Shown here one piece after another: positions 14,248 to 21,886 of a stretch of 27,423 nucleotides of DNA. Below the pieces are notes generated by a model. The model was not told where the DNA came from. It made no database searches and saw nothing but the letters and a program-made list of their open reading frames with translations. How positions within the stretch are numbered: the first letter of the stretch is position 1; every line of letters begins with the position of its first letter. Source of the DNA: a virus. Made by a program: the position numbers and the translations under genes. Location of the stretch: the IMG/VR virus record IMGVR_UViG_3300039191_000482, positions 1-27,423 of that record. One strand, 5' to 3'.

Positions 14248-15038
14248 GCCTGACCCGCCTTGCCATGCGCCTCGCGGCCGCCCGTGCGCTGCTCGACCGG
14301 ACGCTGGCCGGGCCGCGGGTGTTCGACAGCGCGGTCGACCCGATCGACCAAACCATTGCTGAACAGCGCCAGCCGCTGATCGTGCTCACCACCGACGAGC
14401 ACGAGCTTGAGGTGACGGGGCGCAACCTGACAAGCGGCAACCATCGCTGCGAGTTGGTGATCGAGATTGCCATCGCGTCGCGGGTGGAGGTGCCTGCCAC
14501 GGATGGCGACGGGGGCCAGATCACTATCGCGATCCCGCACACGGACGAAGGGATGGAGCTGACACTCGACATCATGGAGCATCAGGTGGTCCGCGCCCTG
14601 AACCGCGACGACAATGCGTGGTCGCGCGTCTGGATGATGCTGGTCCCCCGGATCACGCGCAGCCTTTCCCGGCGCGGCGCATCGGCCGAAAACGGCGTGC
14701 GCTTTGCTGCGCGGCAGCTGGTTTTGAGCTGCGATCTGGTGGAAACCCCGGTTTCTGGCGGGGCTGTGACGTCGAACAGCGCGTGGGGCCAGCTCCTCAC
14801 ACTGATGGACGCTGACACAGCGCTGGCGGGCATCGCGAGCCTGATGCGGGCGGAAATAGAGGGCGAGCTCGCGGATGAGTGGCGCCGCGCGGCCGAGGCG
14901 CTAGGCGTGCCGCTGGAAGTGGCCAACCAGATCGGCATCGGGCCGGTCGCAGACCTCGACGCGGACCCACAACCGCTCTCGGACATCACGTTTTTGGATT
15001 TAGACCAGACTGTCGTCTTTGAGCCGCAAGGGTCATAG
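14244..15038 (+). CDS. Probable tail terminator/completion protein
   Basis: A 264-residue protein. The first ~150 residues (MSLTRLAMRLAAARALLDR, then GPRVFDS, QPLIVLTTDEHELEV, HRCELVIEIAIASRVE) look like tail terminator or gpU-type proteins that cap the tail tube before head joining. The C-terminal ~100 residues are a mostly helical extension of unclear role (DTALAGIASLMRAEIEGELA and beyond). The ATG at 14244 overlaps the stop of the preceding gene. It is followed two bases later by the first P2-type baseplate gene, so the lambda-head/P2-tail junction lies about here. Confidence 0.6.
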   Translation: MSLTRLAMRLAAARALLDRTLAGPRVFDSAVDPIDQTIAEQRQPLIVLTTDEHELEVTGRNLTSGNHRCELVIEIAIASRVEVPATDGDGGQITIAIPHTDEGMELTLDIMEHQVVRALNRDDNAWSRVWMMLVPRITRSLSRRGASAENGVRFAARQLVLSCDLVETPVSGGAVTSNSAWGQLLTLMDADTALAGIASLMRAEIEGELADEWRRAAEALGVPLEVANQIGIGPVADLDADPQPLSDITFLDLDQTVVFEPQGS

Positions 15039-15040
15039 CC

Positions 15041-15553
15041 ATGGCGATCCGCGAAATCGTCGAGCTTGTCGCGCGGGTCACCGATCTGGAGCGCCGTGTC
15101 GCAGGCGTCATGCGGCATGGCACGGTGGCGGAGGTCGATCCCAAACGCCAGCGCATGCGGTTGGATTTTGGGCCAACGCATGGCGGACAGGGCCGGTTCC
15201 TGTCGCCCTGGCTGCCTTATGCCCAGTTCTCGGGCGTGTTGCGTGTCCACACACCACCCACGGTCGGGCAGCAATTCACGGTGATGTCGCCCACGGGGGA
15301 TTTCCAACAGGCGGTTGCAGTGCCGCTGACCCATCACGCGGGTAATCCGAGCCCCTCAACCGCGGGGGATGAGAATGTCATCACTTATGGCAATGTCCGG
15401 ATGACGCTCGCGGATGACCTCGTGCGTGTCGATGTGGGCGGATCGCTCCTGAAGATGACGGCAGCCGAGATCACGCTGTCGACCAATGGCAGCAGCATCG
15501 TGCTGAACGCAGTCGGAGTCACCATCAACGGTGCGCGGATTGATCTGAACTGA
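15041..15553 (+). CDS. Baseplate assembly protein V (P2 gpV-like spike)
   Basis: A 170-residue spike protein of the contractile tail. The N-terminal helix (IREIVELVARVTDLERRVAG) is followed by an OB-fold (HGTVAEVDPKRQRMRLDF, then LSPWLPYAQFSGVLRVHTPP, VGQQFTVMSP). The C-terminal repeat-like strands (VRMTLADDLVRVDVGGSLLK, ITLSTNGSSIVLNAVGVTIN) should form the trimeric beta-helix needle. The PAAR gene next to it would cap this needle. The length is close to P2 gpV (about 210) but shorter. Confidence 0.88.
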   Translation: MAIREIVELVARVTDLERRVAGVMRHGTVAEVDPKRQRMRLDFGPTHGGQGRFLSPWLPYAQFSGVLRVHTPPTVGQQFTVMSPTGDFQQAVAVPLTHHAGNPSPSTAGDENVITYGNVRMTLADDLVRVDVGGSLLKMTAAEITLSTNGSSIVLNAVGVTINGARIDLN

Positions 15554-15570
15554 CGCGAAGAAGAAACCTC

Positions 15571-15864
15571 ATGCCAGCTGTCACCCGCCGCGGCGACGCC
15601 TGCACCGGGCATGGCTGCTGGCCGCCCCGGCCGAGCACGGGCGGCAGTCCGGATGTCTTTGCCAACGGGATTGCGGTCCACCGCCAGAGCGATGCCTGGG
15701 CCGCGCATACCTGTCCTGCCATTCCAGAAACCCATGCCAGCGTGCTGGCCTCCGGGTCTGCAACGGTCTTTGCCAATGGCCGCCAGCTTGGGCGGATTGG
15801 CGATCCGGTGGCCTGTGGATCATCGGTGGCTGCCGGTTCGCCCGACGTGTTTGCCGGGGAATGA
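15571..15864 (+). CDS. PAAR-domain spike tip protein
   Basis: A 97-residue protein with the PAAR pattern: MPAVTRRGDACTGHGCW, repeated SPDVFANGIAVHR / ATVFANGRQLGRIGD segments, GDPVACGSSVAAGSPDVFAGE. PAAR proteins form a sharp metal-bound cone at the tip of the tail spike and help pierce the outer membrane. Several Cys and His residues (around 11-16, 47, and 82) are candidate metal ligands. It follows the gpV-like gene by 17 bases with a GAAGAA site. A strong hairpin lies 11 bases after its stop. Confidence 0.9.
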   Translation: MPAVTRRGDACTGHGCWPPRPSTGGSPDVFANGIAVHRQSDAWAAHTCPAIPETHASVLASGSATVFANGRQLGRIGDPVACGSSVAAGSPDVFAGE

Positions 15865-15874
15865 GGCAGCGAAG

Positions 15875-15901
15875 TTCAAGGTTGGAAACGCCAACCTTGA
15901 A
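15875..15901 (+). repeat. Perfect 11-bp stem hairpin after the PAAR gene
   Basis: TTCAAGGTTGG (15875-15885) and CCAACCTTGAA (15891-15901) are exact reverse complements around a 5-base loop. There is no T-run after it, so it is not a standard intrinsic terminator. It lies between the PAAR gene and the next small gene and could stabilise or process the mRNA, or attenuate distal expression. Confidence 0.75.
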
Positions 15902-15946
15902 TTCGCCAGTGTGCTGCAAGGCGCAACGACAGCAAGGGATAGAGAT

Positions 15947-16258
15947 ATGAACCGATATGCGATCACCGAGAAGGCAGGCCGCTTCGTTGCGGGCCAGACG
16001 AATACTGGCGTGGGCACCGTGCTGACGCTGACCGACAAGCAGGCGGAGCATGAGCTGCGCCTTGGGACATTGCGGCCGCTGGATGTCGTCGCTCAACCGG
16101 AGCCTTCTGCGGCCAAAACTTCGCCCAAATCCGCACCTAGGGGAGCCCGGGCCAAGAAGTCATCGCGGACCGAACCTGATGTTGTTTCAGATGAAGTGAC
16201 GTCTGCCGATGCCGAAGCCGAAGCTGCCTTGCAAGATAATACAGACGATGCGGGCTAA
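15947..16258 (+). CDS. Hypothetical structural-operon protein (103 aa)
   Basis: Starts MNRYAITEKAGRFVAGQTN at the ATG at 15947, preceded by AAGGGATAGAG. The first ~45 residues look like a compact beta-rich unit (GVGTVLTLTDKQAEHELRLG), a pattern seen in small phage proteins of unknown function. The rest is a low-complexity Ala/Ser/Lys then acidic tail, probably disordered. It sits between PAAR and the W wedge gene. A distantly similar 56-residue protein lies at 21887-22057. No function assigned. Confidence 0.65.
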   Translation: MNRYAITEKAGRFVAGQTNTGVGTVLTLTDKQAEHELRLGTLRPLDVVAQPEPSAAKTSPKSAPRGARAKKSSRTEPDVVSDEVTSADAEAEAALQDNTDDAG

Positions 16259-16261
16259 CCG

Positions 16262-16687
16262 ATGACCACGCGCAGCATAAACCCGTCCGTCGGCCTCAAC
16301 GCCGCCACCGGCGGTGTGATTGAGGGTTGGCCGCATGTGGCCCAGAGCCTGCAGGACATCTTCACCACGCGGTTTGGCGCCCGGATCATGCGTGAATGGT
16401 ATGGATCGTTTGTTCCGAACCTGCTGGGGCGCACCATCACGCCCAACGAGGTCACACCGTGGTTTGCCGCGGTGACCTCAGCGATCGAGCAATTCGAACC
16501 GCGCTACCGTGTGACCCGTATTCAGATCGTCGAAGTGACCCGCGACGGACGGCTGCATTTCTTCCTTGAGGGCGAGTACCGGCCACGGGCCACCTATGGC
16601 GACTTCACGGTTGAAGGCGCGCGCCGCATCAATGCCTATGCCAACCCGGATGGGGTGCTGATCGAGGAGCGCGAGTCCCAACCATGA
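16262..16687 (+). CDS. Baseplate wedge protein W (gp25-like)
   Basis: A 141-residue protein of the gpW/gp25 family, a lysozyme-like-fold baseplate component also found in type VI secretion. Diagnostic stretches are GWPHVAQSLQDIFTTRFG, MREWYGSFVPNLLGR and TPWFAAVTSAIEQFEPRYRV. The strands VEVTRDGRLHFFLEGEYRPR follow. Family members are about 110-140 residues. It ends in an ATGA overlap with gene J (16684-16687), the usual W-J arrangement of P2-like phages. Confidence 0.9.
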   Translation: MTTRSINPSVGLNAATGGVIEGWPHVAQSLQDIFTTRFGARIMREWYGSFVPNLLGRTITPNEVTPWFAAVTSAIEQFEPRYRVTRIQIVEVTRDGRLHFFLEGEYRPRATYGDFTVEGARRINAYANPDGVLIEERESQP

Positions 16688-17571
16688 GCCGTTTCACCGC
16701 CATCAACCTCTCCGGGCTGACGCCGCCCGACGTGATCGAGACGCTGGACTACGAGGCAATCGTCACCGAAATGCGCGATGATCTGGTCGCTCGGCTCCCG
16801 GCCATAGCAGGCGTCATTGATCTCGAAAGTGAGCCCGCGCGCAAACTGATTGAGGCCTTCGCCTATCGCGAGATGCTGCTGCGTGCGCGGATCAATGATG
16901 CGGCGCGCTCGGTTTTGTTGGCCTCGTCTTATGGCAGCAACCTCGATCATCTTGCTGCACTATTTGCCACGCAGCGGATGCAGGTCGTGGGTGCTACCGG
17001 CGCGCTGGTGGCCGAGGACGATGATCGCCTGCGCCGCCGCGTGCAGCTGGCGCCGGAGGCCTTTTCCGTCGCGGGGCCGGAGGGGGCTTATGTCTATCAC
17101 GCGCTCACTGCCGCGCCTTGGGCGCGCGATGCCACGGCGATCATGACGACGCCCGGCCGGGTGCGTGTCACCATCCTGCGGGAGGGACTTGATCCGGTGC
17201 CCAGCCTTTCGGAACGCGAAACCGTCCGCCTGTCGCTGATCAACAATGACGTGCGCCCGCTGACGGATATGGTCGAAGTCTTGGGGCCACGGGTGCATCG
17301 CGCCGACATCACGGCCAAACTGACCCTCTATCCCGGGCCAGACGGCAATGTCGTGCGCGACCGCGCTCTGACTGCGCTGACGGAATGGGTGGAAACCAAC
17401 CGGATGCTGGGCATGAACCTGCGCCGCTCGGCGATCTTCTCGAAGTTGCATGTTGAAGGTGTGCATTCGGTGGATCTCGCCTCACCGGCACAGGACCTCG
17501 TCCTCGGGCCGACCGAGGTTTACGCGATCGACGCCATTACCATCACGATCACGGCCCTGCGCGACGCTTGA
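16684..17571 (+). CDS. Baseplate assembly protein J (P2 gpJ-like)
   Basis: A 295-residue baseplate wedge protein. The pattern LSGLTPPDVIETLDYEAIVTE, RKLIEAFAYREMLLRARIND, SYGSNLDHLAALFATQRM, EAFSVAGPEGAYVYHALTA and the C-terminal LTEWVETNRMLGMNLRRS match P2 gpJ (about 300 residues). It joins W and I in the wedge. In P2-like genomes gene I follows immediately; here a minus-strand vapBC pair separates them by about 690 bases. Confidence 0.92.
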   Translation: MSRFTAINLSGLTPPDVIETLDYEAIVTEMRDDLVARLPAIAGVIDLESEPARKLIEAFAYREMLLRARINDAARSVLLASSYGSNLDHLAALFATQRMQVVGATGALVAEDDDRLRRRVQLAPEAFSVAGPEGAYVYHALTAAPWARDATAIMTTPGRVRVTILREGLDPVPSLSERETVRLSLINNDVRPLTDMVEVLGPRVHRADITAKLTLYPGPDGNVVRDRALTALTEWVETNRMLGMNLRRSAIFSKLHVEGVHSVDLASPAQDLVLGPTEVYAIDAITITITALRDA

Positions 17572-17577
17572 GCCAGA

Positions 17578-17958
17578 TCAGGAGGTAATCTTTTCGATCA
17601 GGTCCACGTTTGGAAGATCCTTGAAATGAGCATCGCACGTGATCAAGCGGGCAGCATGGAGTTTTGCGGTGGCATAGATTACGGCATCGGCGGTCGCGAG
17701 TTTATGTGTGCGACAGACTTCAGCAGCCAAGAGGGCTACCTCCGTGTCAAGTGGAACAACCTGGCATACTTGTGTAAAGGCAATGACTTGATCCGATCTT
17801 TCTTCACCGACCTCACGATTAAGCCACTTGTTGAGTTCAAGCTGGACCATGGTCGGAACCAACCAGTCTGATTGCTTCGGCAAGTAAGGGGTAAGGGCAT
17901 CCCCTGTGGGCGAGGAAATGAGCCACTCAATCCAAGCTGAGGTGTCCACCAGAATCAC
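17578..17958 (-). CDS. vapC: PIN-domain toxin VapC
   Basis: A 126-residue VapC ribonuclease. The four acidic PIN positions are present: Asp5 (MILVDTSAWIEW), Glu41 (QLELNKWL), Asp91 (ATADAVIYATA) and Asp109 (TCDAHFKDL). The length is normal for the family, so the toxin looks intact. It overlaps the antitoxin stop by four bases and ends 6 bases from the stop of gene J. A hand count of 17761-17820 gives 27 of 60 G/C, against 38 of 60 at 17161-17220 inside J, consistent with acquisition from elsewhere. Confidence 0.93.
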   Translation of the reverse strand: MILVDTSAWIEWLISSPTGDALTPYLPKQSDWLVPTMVQLELNKWLNREVGEERSDQVIAFTQVCQVVPLDTEVALLAAEVCRTHKLATADAVIYATAKLHAARLITCDAHFKDLPNVDLIEKITS

Positions 17959-18170
17959 TGAATGCGCTCCGATCTATCCCGATAATCGGTTGCATTTGCC
18001 CCTTTTGCGAGCCCCTTGAGATCATCAATTTTCGGCACTGGAACAAGCAAAACTCCTGTCCCTTTGGGAATGAATGCAAATGTCAGTCCAGCCTCCCAGT
18101 GCTGTGCTGTCCTAATGGCCTTCGGGATCGAAATTTGAAATTTCGACGACAGTGTTGCTGTTTCGGGCAT
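17955..18170 (-). CDS. vapB: AbrB/MazE/SpoVT-type antitoxin VapB
   Basis: A 71-residue antitoxin with the AbrB-type swapped-hairpin domain: ATLSSKFQISIPKAIRTAQH, WEAGLTFAFIP, GTGVLLVPVP. A toxin-binding tail (LKGLAKGANATDYRDRSERIQ) follows. The ATG at 18170 has GGAGG upstream. Such antitoxins bind palindromes in their own promoter; a promoter with flanking repeats is present at 18185-18243. The first codons also contain a 19-base palindrome (18128-18146). Confidence 0.9.
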   Translation of the reverse strand: MPETATLSSKFQISIPKAIRTAQHWEAGLTFAFIPKGTGVLLVPVPKIDDLKGLAKGANATDYRDRSERIQ

Positions 18171-18184
18171 TTTCTTGCCTCCAT

Positions 18185-18243
18185 GCTATCGATGCACTCA
18201 CCGTAAGAAGTTCTTTGGAGAATTTCAAGGTAGGGCTATCGAT
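18185..18243 (-). promoter_or_regulatory. vapBC promoter with flanking ATCGATAGC repeats
   Basis: Minus-strand TTGAAA (-35, 18223-18228) and TACGGT (-10, 18200-18205) are 17 bases apart. The 9-base word ATCGATAGC, with palindromic core ATCGAT, occurs once on each side of the promoter (18235-18243 and 18185-18193) in the same orientation, 50 bases apart. The paired sites are candidates for VapB or VapBC binding and autorepression. Confidence 0.5.
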
Positions 18244-18264
18244 CCCGATCGGTGAAAGAAAGAT

Positions 18265-19524
18265 ATGGCCACGGAAACCCTGCTGCCGGACAACCGCACG
18301 GCCTTCGAAGAGGCGGCCGATCTCACCGGCGCGCGCATTGCCGATCTGCCCATCGGGTTGCGCCAGTTGGTGCAACCGCATCAGATCCCCAGCAGCCATT
18401 TGCCCTGGCTCGCCTGGGGCCTCTCGGTCGATCTGTGGGACAAGGACTGGCCGGAGGAGACAAAACGAGCCCGCACCGCACGATCACTGCCGTTTCACGC
18501 GATCAAGGGCACACAGACTGCCATCGCGGAAGCTCTGGCCGTCATGGGGGCCGAGGCGCGGCGGTTCATCGTGCCACCCGCCAAAACCTATCTGTCGAAG
18601 GCGCTGACGGAGACGGAACGCGCCGCCTATCTCGACCGCTTCGCACAGCTCAGGGTCTATCCGTTCATCGCCCGGGGTGTTTCCGGTCGGAACACCCGGT
18701 ATCTGTCCGCGCCAGACGGCCCGGGCTCCGCCTTTGCCGGGCCCAACAACCCGGTCTCGGTGCAGGGCACGCGCTATGTGCGCACCGCCAAGCTGCATGA
18801 TCGCGGCCGCGAAACGACCCTGACGCTCCGCACGGTAACGCCAGAACGCGTTGGGGAGTTCAACGCGATTGCCTATGACGAGGTGGTTCTGGCCCCCAAG
18901 CCCACGGCGGCGATTCATCTGAACTCCGCCCCCAAAGCCCGCGCCTTCCTGATTGATGATATCGGTGTGCGCCAACGCATTGTCCGCATCCCGCGGGCCG
19001 TGTCTTACAGCTACCGGCTGGGCCGGGAGCAATACACAACCGTACTGCCGAAAGGTGAGATGATCGATGTGCGCCCGCAGCAGGTGGCGCAGCAGCACCC
19101 GCGCCAGTTTGGAGCGACCTTTCCCGGCGTGCCGTGCCAGCAAGTTTCCGGGACCTTTCTGCCCGAGACGATATCCTGGCAGTATCTCTTTGATCGCTGG
19201 CACATCCACGACCCGGCCCGCGTGCTCGACGAGCGCAAGCGGTCCACCCACCTGGGCTACACCCGGCTTGGGATGCCGCCGTACACGGCTGAGGTGCTGA
19301 CCCGCATCACCGGGCGGCGGTATCCGCGCACGGTGGGCCGTTTCGTCAATGGCTATGTCGTGGCCGCCAACACCAAGCCCGTCGCGGATGCGCGCGAGGC
19401 GGTGATGGTCGCCAAATCACTGCGGGACAAGGTCCTGATCAACACCAAGACCTGGCGCGTGCCGCGACCGGGCGACCGCCGCACAGTGGGCGATATCACG
19501 CTCGGCACTTTGACAGAGGTTTGA
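18265..19524 (+). CDS. Tail protein I (P2 gpI-like) with long C-terminal extension
   Basis: A 419-residue baseplate protein. The first ~180 residues (PIGLRQLVQPHQIPSSHLPW, AWGLSVDLWD, RTARSLPFHAIKGTQTAIAE) match P2 gpI, which links the wedge to the fibres. P2 gpI is only about 180 residues. The remaining ~230 are a strand-rich extension (PVSVQGTRYVRTAKLHDRG, AFLIDDIGVRQRIVRIPRAV) that may anchor the unusual fibre encoded downstream. The ATG at 18265 has GAAAGAAAG upstream. It is displaced from gene J by the vapBC insertion. Confidence 0.85.
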   Translation: MATETLLPDNRTAFEEAADLTGARIADLPIGLRQLVQPHQIPSSHLPWLAWGLSVDLWDKDWPEETKRARTARSLPFHAIKGTQTAIAEALAVMGAEARRFIVPPAKTYLSKALTETERAAYLDRFAQLRVYPFIARGVSGRNTRYLSAPDGPGSAFAGPNNPVSVQGTRYVRTAKLHDRGRETTLTLRTVTPERVGEFNAIAYDEVVLAPKPTAAIHLNSAPKARAFLIDDIGVRQRIVRIPRAVSYSYRLGREQYTTVLPKGEMIDVRPQQVAQQHPRQFGATFPGVPCQQVSGTFLPETISWQYLFDRWHIHDPARVLDERKRSTHLGYTRLGMPPYTAEVLTRITGRRYPRTVGRFVNGYVVAANTKPVADAREAVMVAKSLRDKVLINTKTWRVPRPGDRRTVGDITLGTLTEV

Positions 19525-19527
19525 GAC

Positions 19528-21834
19528 ATGGAACGCACCGTCATCTACCGCGATCGGCAGGAGCTGCAATCCGCCGATCTCAACAACATGCAGGACTTTG
19601 CCCGCACCTCGATGGATCACATCGTTCGAGATGCGGTTGAAAGCGGCAAGGCCTATTCTGGCTTTTCCGCCACCAAGACCGCAGCGACCGAGATCACACT
19701 GTCGGCGGGGCGGCTTTATGCGGGGGGCGCGGTCTATGCACGCGGGGAGGACATCATCGTTGATCTCTTCAACGTGCTCCCACTTGTGACCCGCAAGCGC
19801 GTGGCGATTGTCAGCTTCGGCCAGGAGGTCGAGACAGATATCCAGCCCCGCGATTTCCTGATCGATGCGCAGACCGGCACCACCGAGCCGCAATCGGTGG
19901 CGATGGAGTCTTTGCGTCGCGCAGAAATCTCAACCGTCGCGGGCACCGAAGGGCCGGACCCCAGCTATCCCGCCACGGATGCCAATGTGACGGTCATTGC
20001 CTATGTGCTGCTGGACACCACCGGCGTTGTGGCGATCGAGCAGTGGCAGGCGACGCAGTTGCCGAACCTGCGCAATGTTGCCAACCGCGCGATTGCACTC
20101 GAGCGCTGGCGCGGCCAGATCAGCGGCCAGGTCGATACGCTACGCACGGATCTGTCGGCGCTGGCCGACAGGCTGGCAGGCTATGCCACCAAGGCCGAGA
20201 TTGTGGAATTGACAGAGCAGCTCGATGAGCTGCGCACCGAGGTCTATGCGCCGGGCGCTTATATCTACTATGGCACCAACCATTTCCTGACGGCTGATGG
20301 CTCAAATGTCGACCACCCTGATTTTGACGCGGTGGTCGAGGAAGGCATCCGGTTTCCACGGGCGGGCTCCGAGACCTCGGAACTGGCGCTGCTGAACCCC
20401 AACAACGTCTATATCGCCAATATCAGCGGGTTTGTTCTGCCCAAATATGCTCATGGCATCCGGCTTGATCTGACGGGCTATGCCTCGGAGACGCGGCTGG
20501 CGCAGTACACCTTCGAGACCACCGACATCCGCCAGCTCACACGCGCCCGCACGCGGCGGCGCTATGGCAACTCCATGGTGGTCTGCACCAACAGCCGCTG
20601 GTGGCGCCAGGGGACCTATGATCTGGCAGGCAATATCTTCCGTCGGGACGGCGAGACCTGGGAGGTCACCAACGGCCTGCCGGACCGCATGCCCAATGGC
20701 GCGCGCGTGCCCAACGGCAATGTGCACTGGATCCGGGTGCGGCGATTTTGGATCGACACCTATGAGGAGCAATACTGGGACCGGGTCACAACCACGGCCA
20801 CGATCAACGGCCAGCAAGTGGCGCAGACCTTCCTGAACTCGCAGGATGGCTGGCTGAGTCAGGTTGGGCTTTACTTCTCGCGCAAGGCCGCTGCGGGGGA
20901 TGTCACACTGCTGGTGACCGAAACGGCCTTCGGCATGCCGGACCTGACCCGCGTGATCTCGCGCACGACGCTGCCGGTGGCGGACATTCAGGTGGGGGCG
21001 ATTTCCACGGAGGTGGGCCTGCCGTCGCTGGTGGAGAGCAAACTACCGATCACGCCAACCTTCCTGACGGCCGGACGGCGCTATGCCATCGCGCTGGTCA
21101 CCACCGGTGATCATTATGTCGCCATGACCAATACCGACAACGGGGTCGTGCAGGGCACGTTCTTTGTCTCGACCGACGGCGCATTCTTCGCGGGCAACCT
21201 CGTCGATGATATGAAGATGCGGCTCTACTTTGCGCGGTTCGAGCGCACACGGCTCTCGGTCGAGTTGACAGCGCTGCAGCTGGCAGGCGGCATTCTCGAT
21301 CTCGATGTGCTGCACGAAGGTGTGACGCCGCCTGCCTGTCGCACAGATATCGAGGTGCAGGTGAACGGGGCCTGGGTGGCGCTGGATGGTGATACCAGCG
21401 GTCCGGACCTCTCGGATCTGCCGGGCATCCTGCCGCTGCGAATGACGCTCACGGGCACCACGGACCTGATGCCGGGCTTCGGGCTTGCTGGCTCACAGGC
21501 GGTCGCCACGCGGCCCAAGACGGCGTTCACCTGGGTGTCGGATGAGCGCACGCTCGGCTCGCCCACAACCAGCGTCAAGGTGGTCACGGATCTGCAACAT
21601 TTTGAAGAGGTGAACCACGATTGTACCGTGACGCTCATGACCGGTGCCGCGCTGGACGGCGTGGAGGCGGCCGATGTGGTTGAGGATGTGGTGCTGGCCG
21701 ACGGCACTGTGCGGCGGACCTCTATCTTCAACGTGACCTCGGTCAGCAGCTACGCGGTCAAGATCATCGGCTCGACGGTGAGCGCGGCGGTGCCGTTTCT
21801 GGTCAGTGAACTGATCGAGTACGCCCAGACCTGA
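19528..21834 (+). CDS. Large tail appendage/fibre protein (DUF4815-like)
   Basis: A 768-residue protein directly after gene I (3-base gap). The N-terminus (IYRDRQELQSADLNNMQDFA, then GFSATKTAATEITLSAGRLYA, GAVYARGED) resembles DUF4815-type phage proteins that fix an appendage to the baseplate. A predicted coiled-coil segment lies around residues 190-235 (LRTDLSALADRLAGYATKAE, VELTEQLDELRTEVY). The rest is strand-rich with no enzyme motif I recognise. It is probably the main host-contact structure or its adaptor. The family name is from memory of the N-terminal pattern and is less sure than the role. Confidence 0.65.
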   Translation: MERTVIYRDRQELQSADLNNMQDFARTSMDHIVRDAVESGKAYSGFSATKTAATEITLSAGRLYAGGAVYARGEDIIVDLFNVLPLVTRKRVAIVSFGQEVETDIQPRDFLIDAQTGTTEPQSVAMESLRRAEISTVAGTEGPDPSYPATDANVTVIAYVLLDTTGVVAIEQWQATQLPNLRNVANRAIALERWRGQISGQVDTLRTDLSALADRLAGYATKAEIVELTEQLDELRTEVYAPGAYIYYGTNHFLTADGSNVDHPDFDAVVEEGIRFPRAGSETSELALLNPNNVYIANISGFVLPKYAHGIRLDLTGYASETRLAQYTFETTDIRQLTRARTRRRYGNSMVVCTNSRWWRQGTYDLAGNIFRRDGETWEVTNGLPDRMPNGARVPNGNVHWIRVRRFWIDTYEEQYWDRVTTTATINGQQVAQTFLNSQDGWLSQVGLYFSRKAAAGDVTLLVTETAFGMPDLTRVISRTTLPVADIQVGAISTEVGLPSLVESKLPITPTFLTAGRRYAIALVTTGDHYVAMTNTDNGVVQGTFFVSTDGAFFAGNLVDDMKMRLYFARFERTRLSVELTALQLAGGILDLDVLHEGVTPPACRTDIEVQVNGAWVALDGDTSGPDLSDLPGILPLRMTLTGTTDLMPGFGLAGSQAVATRPKTAFTWVSDERTLGSPTTSVKVVTDLQHFEEVNHDCTVTLMTGAALDGVEAADVVEDVVLADGTVRRTSIFNVTSVSSYAVKIIGSTVSAAVPFLVSELIEYAQT

Positions 21835-21886
21835 TCGAGCCGCGCGTAATCTATCCCGCTCAGACCAAAGCCAGGAGACAGTCCAA

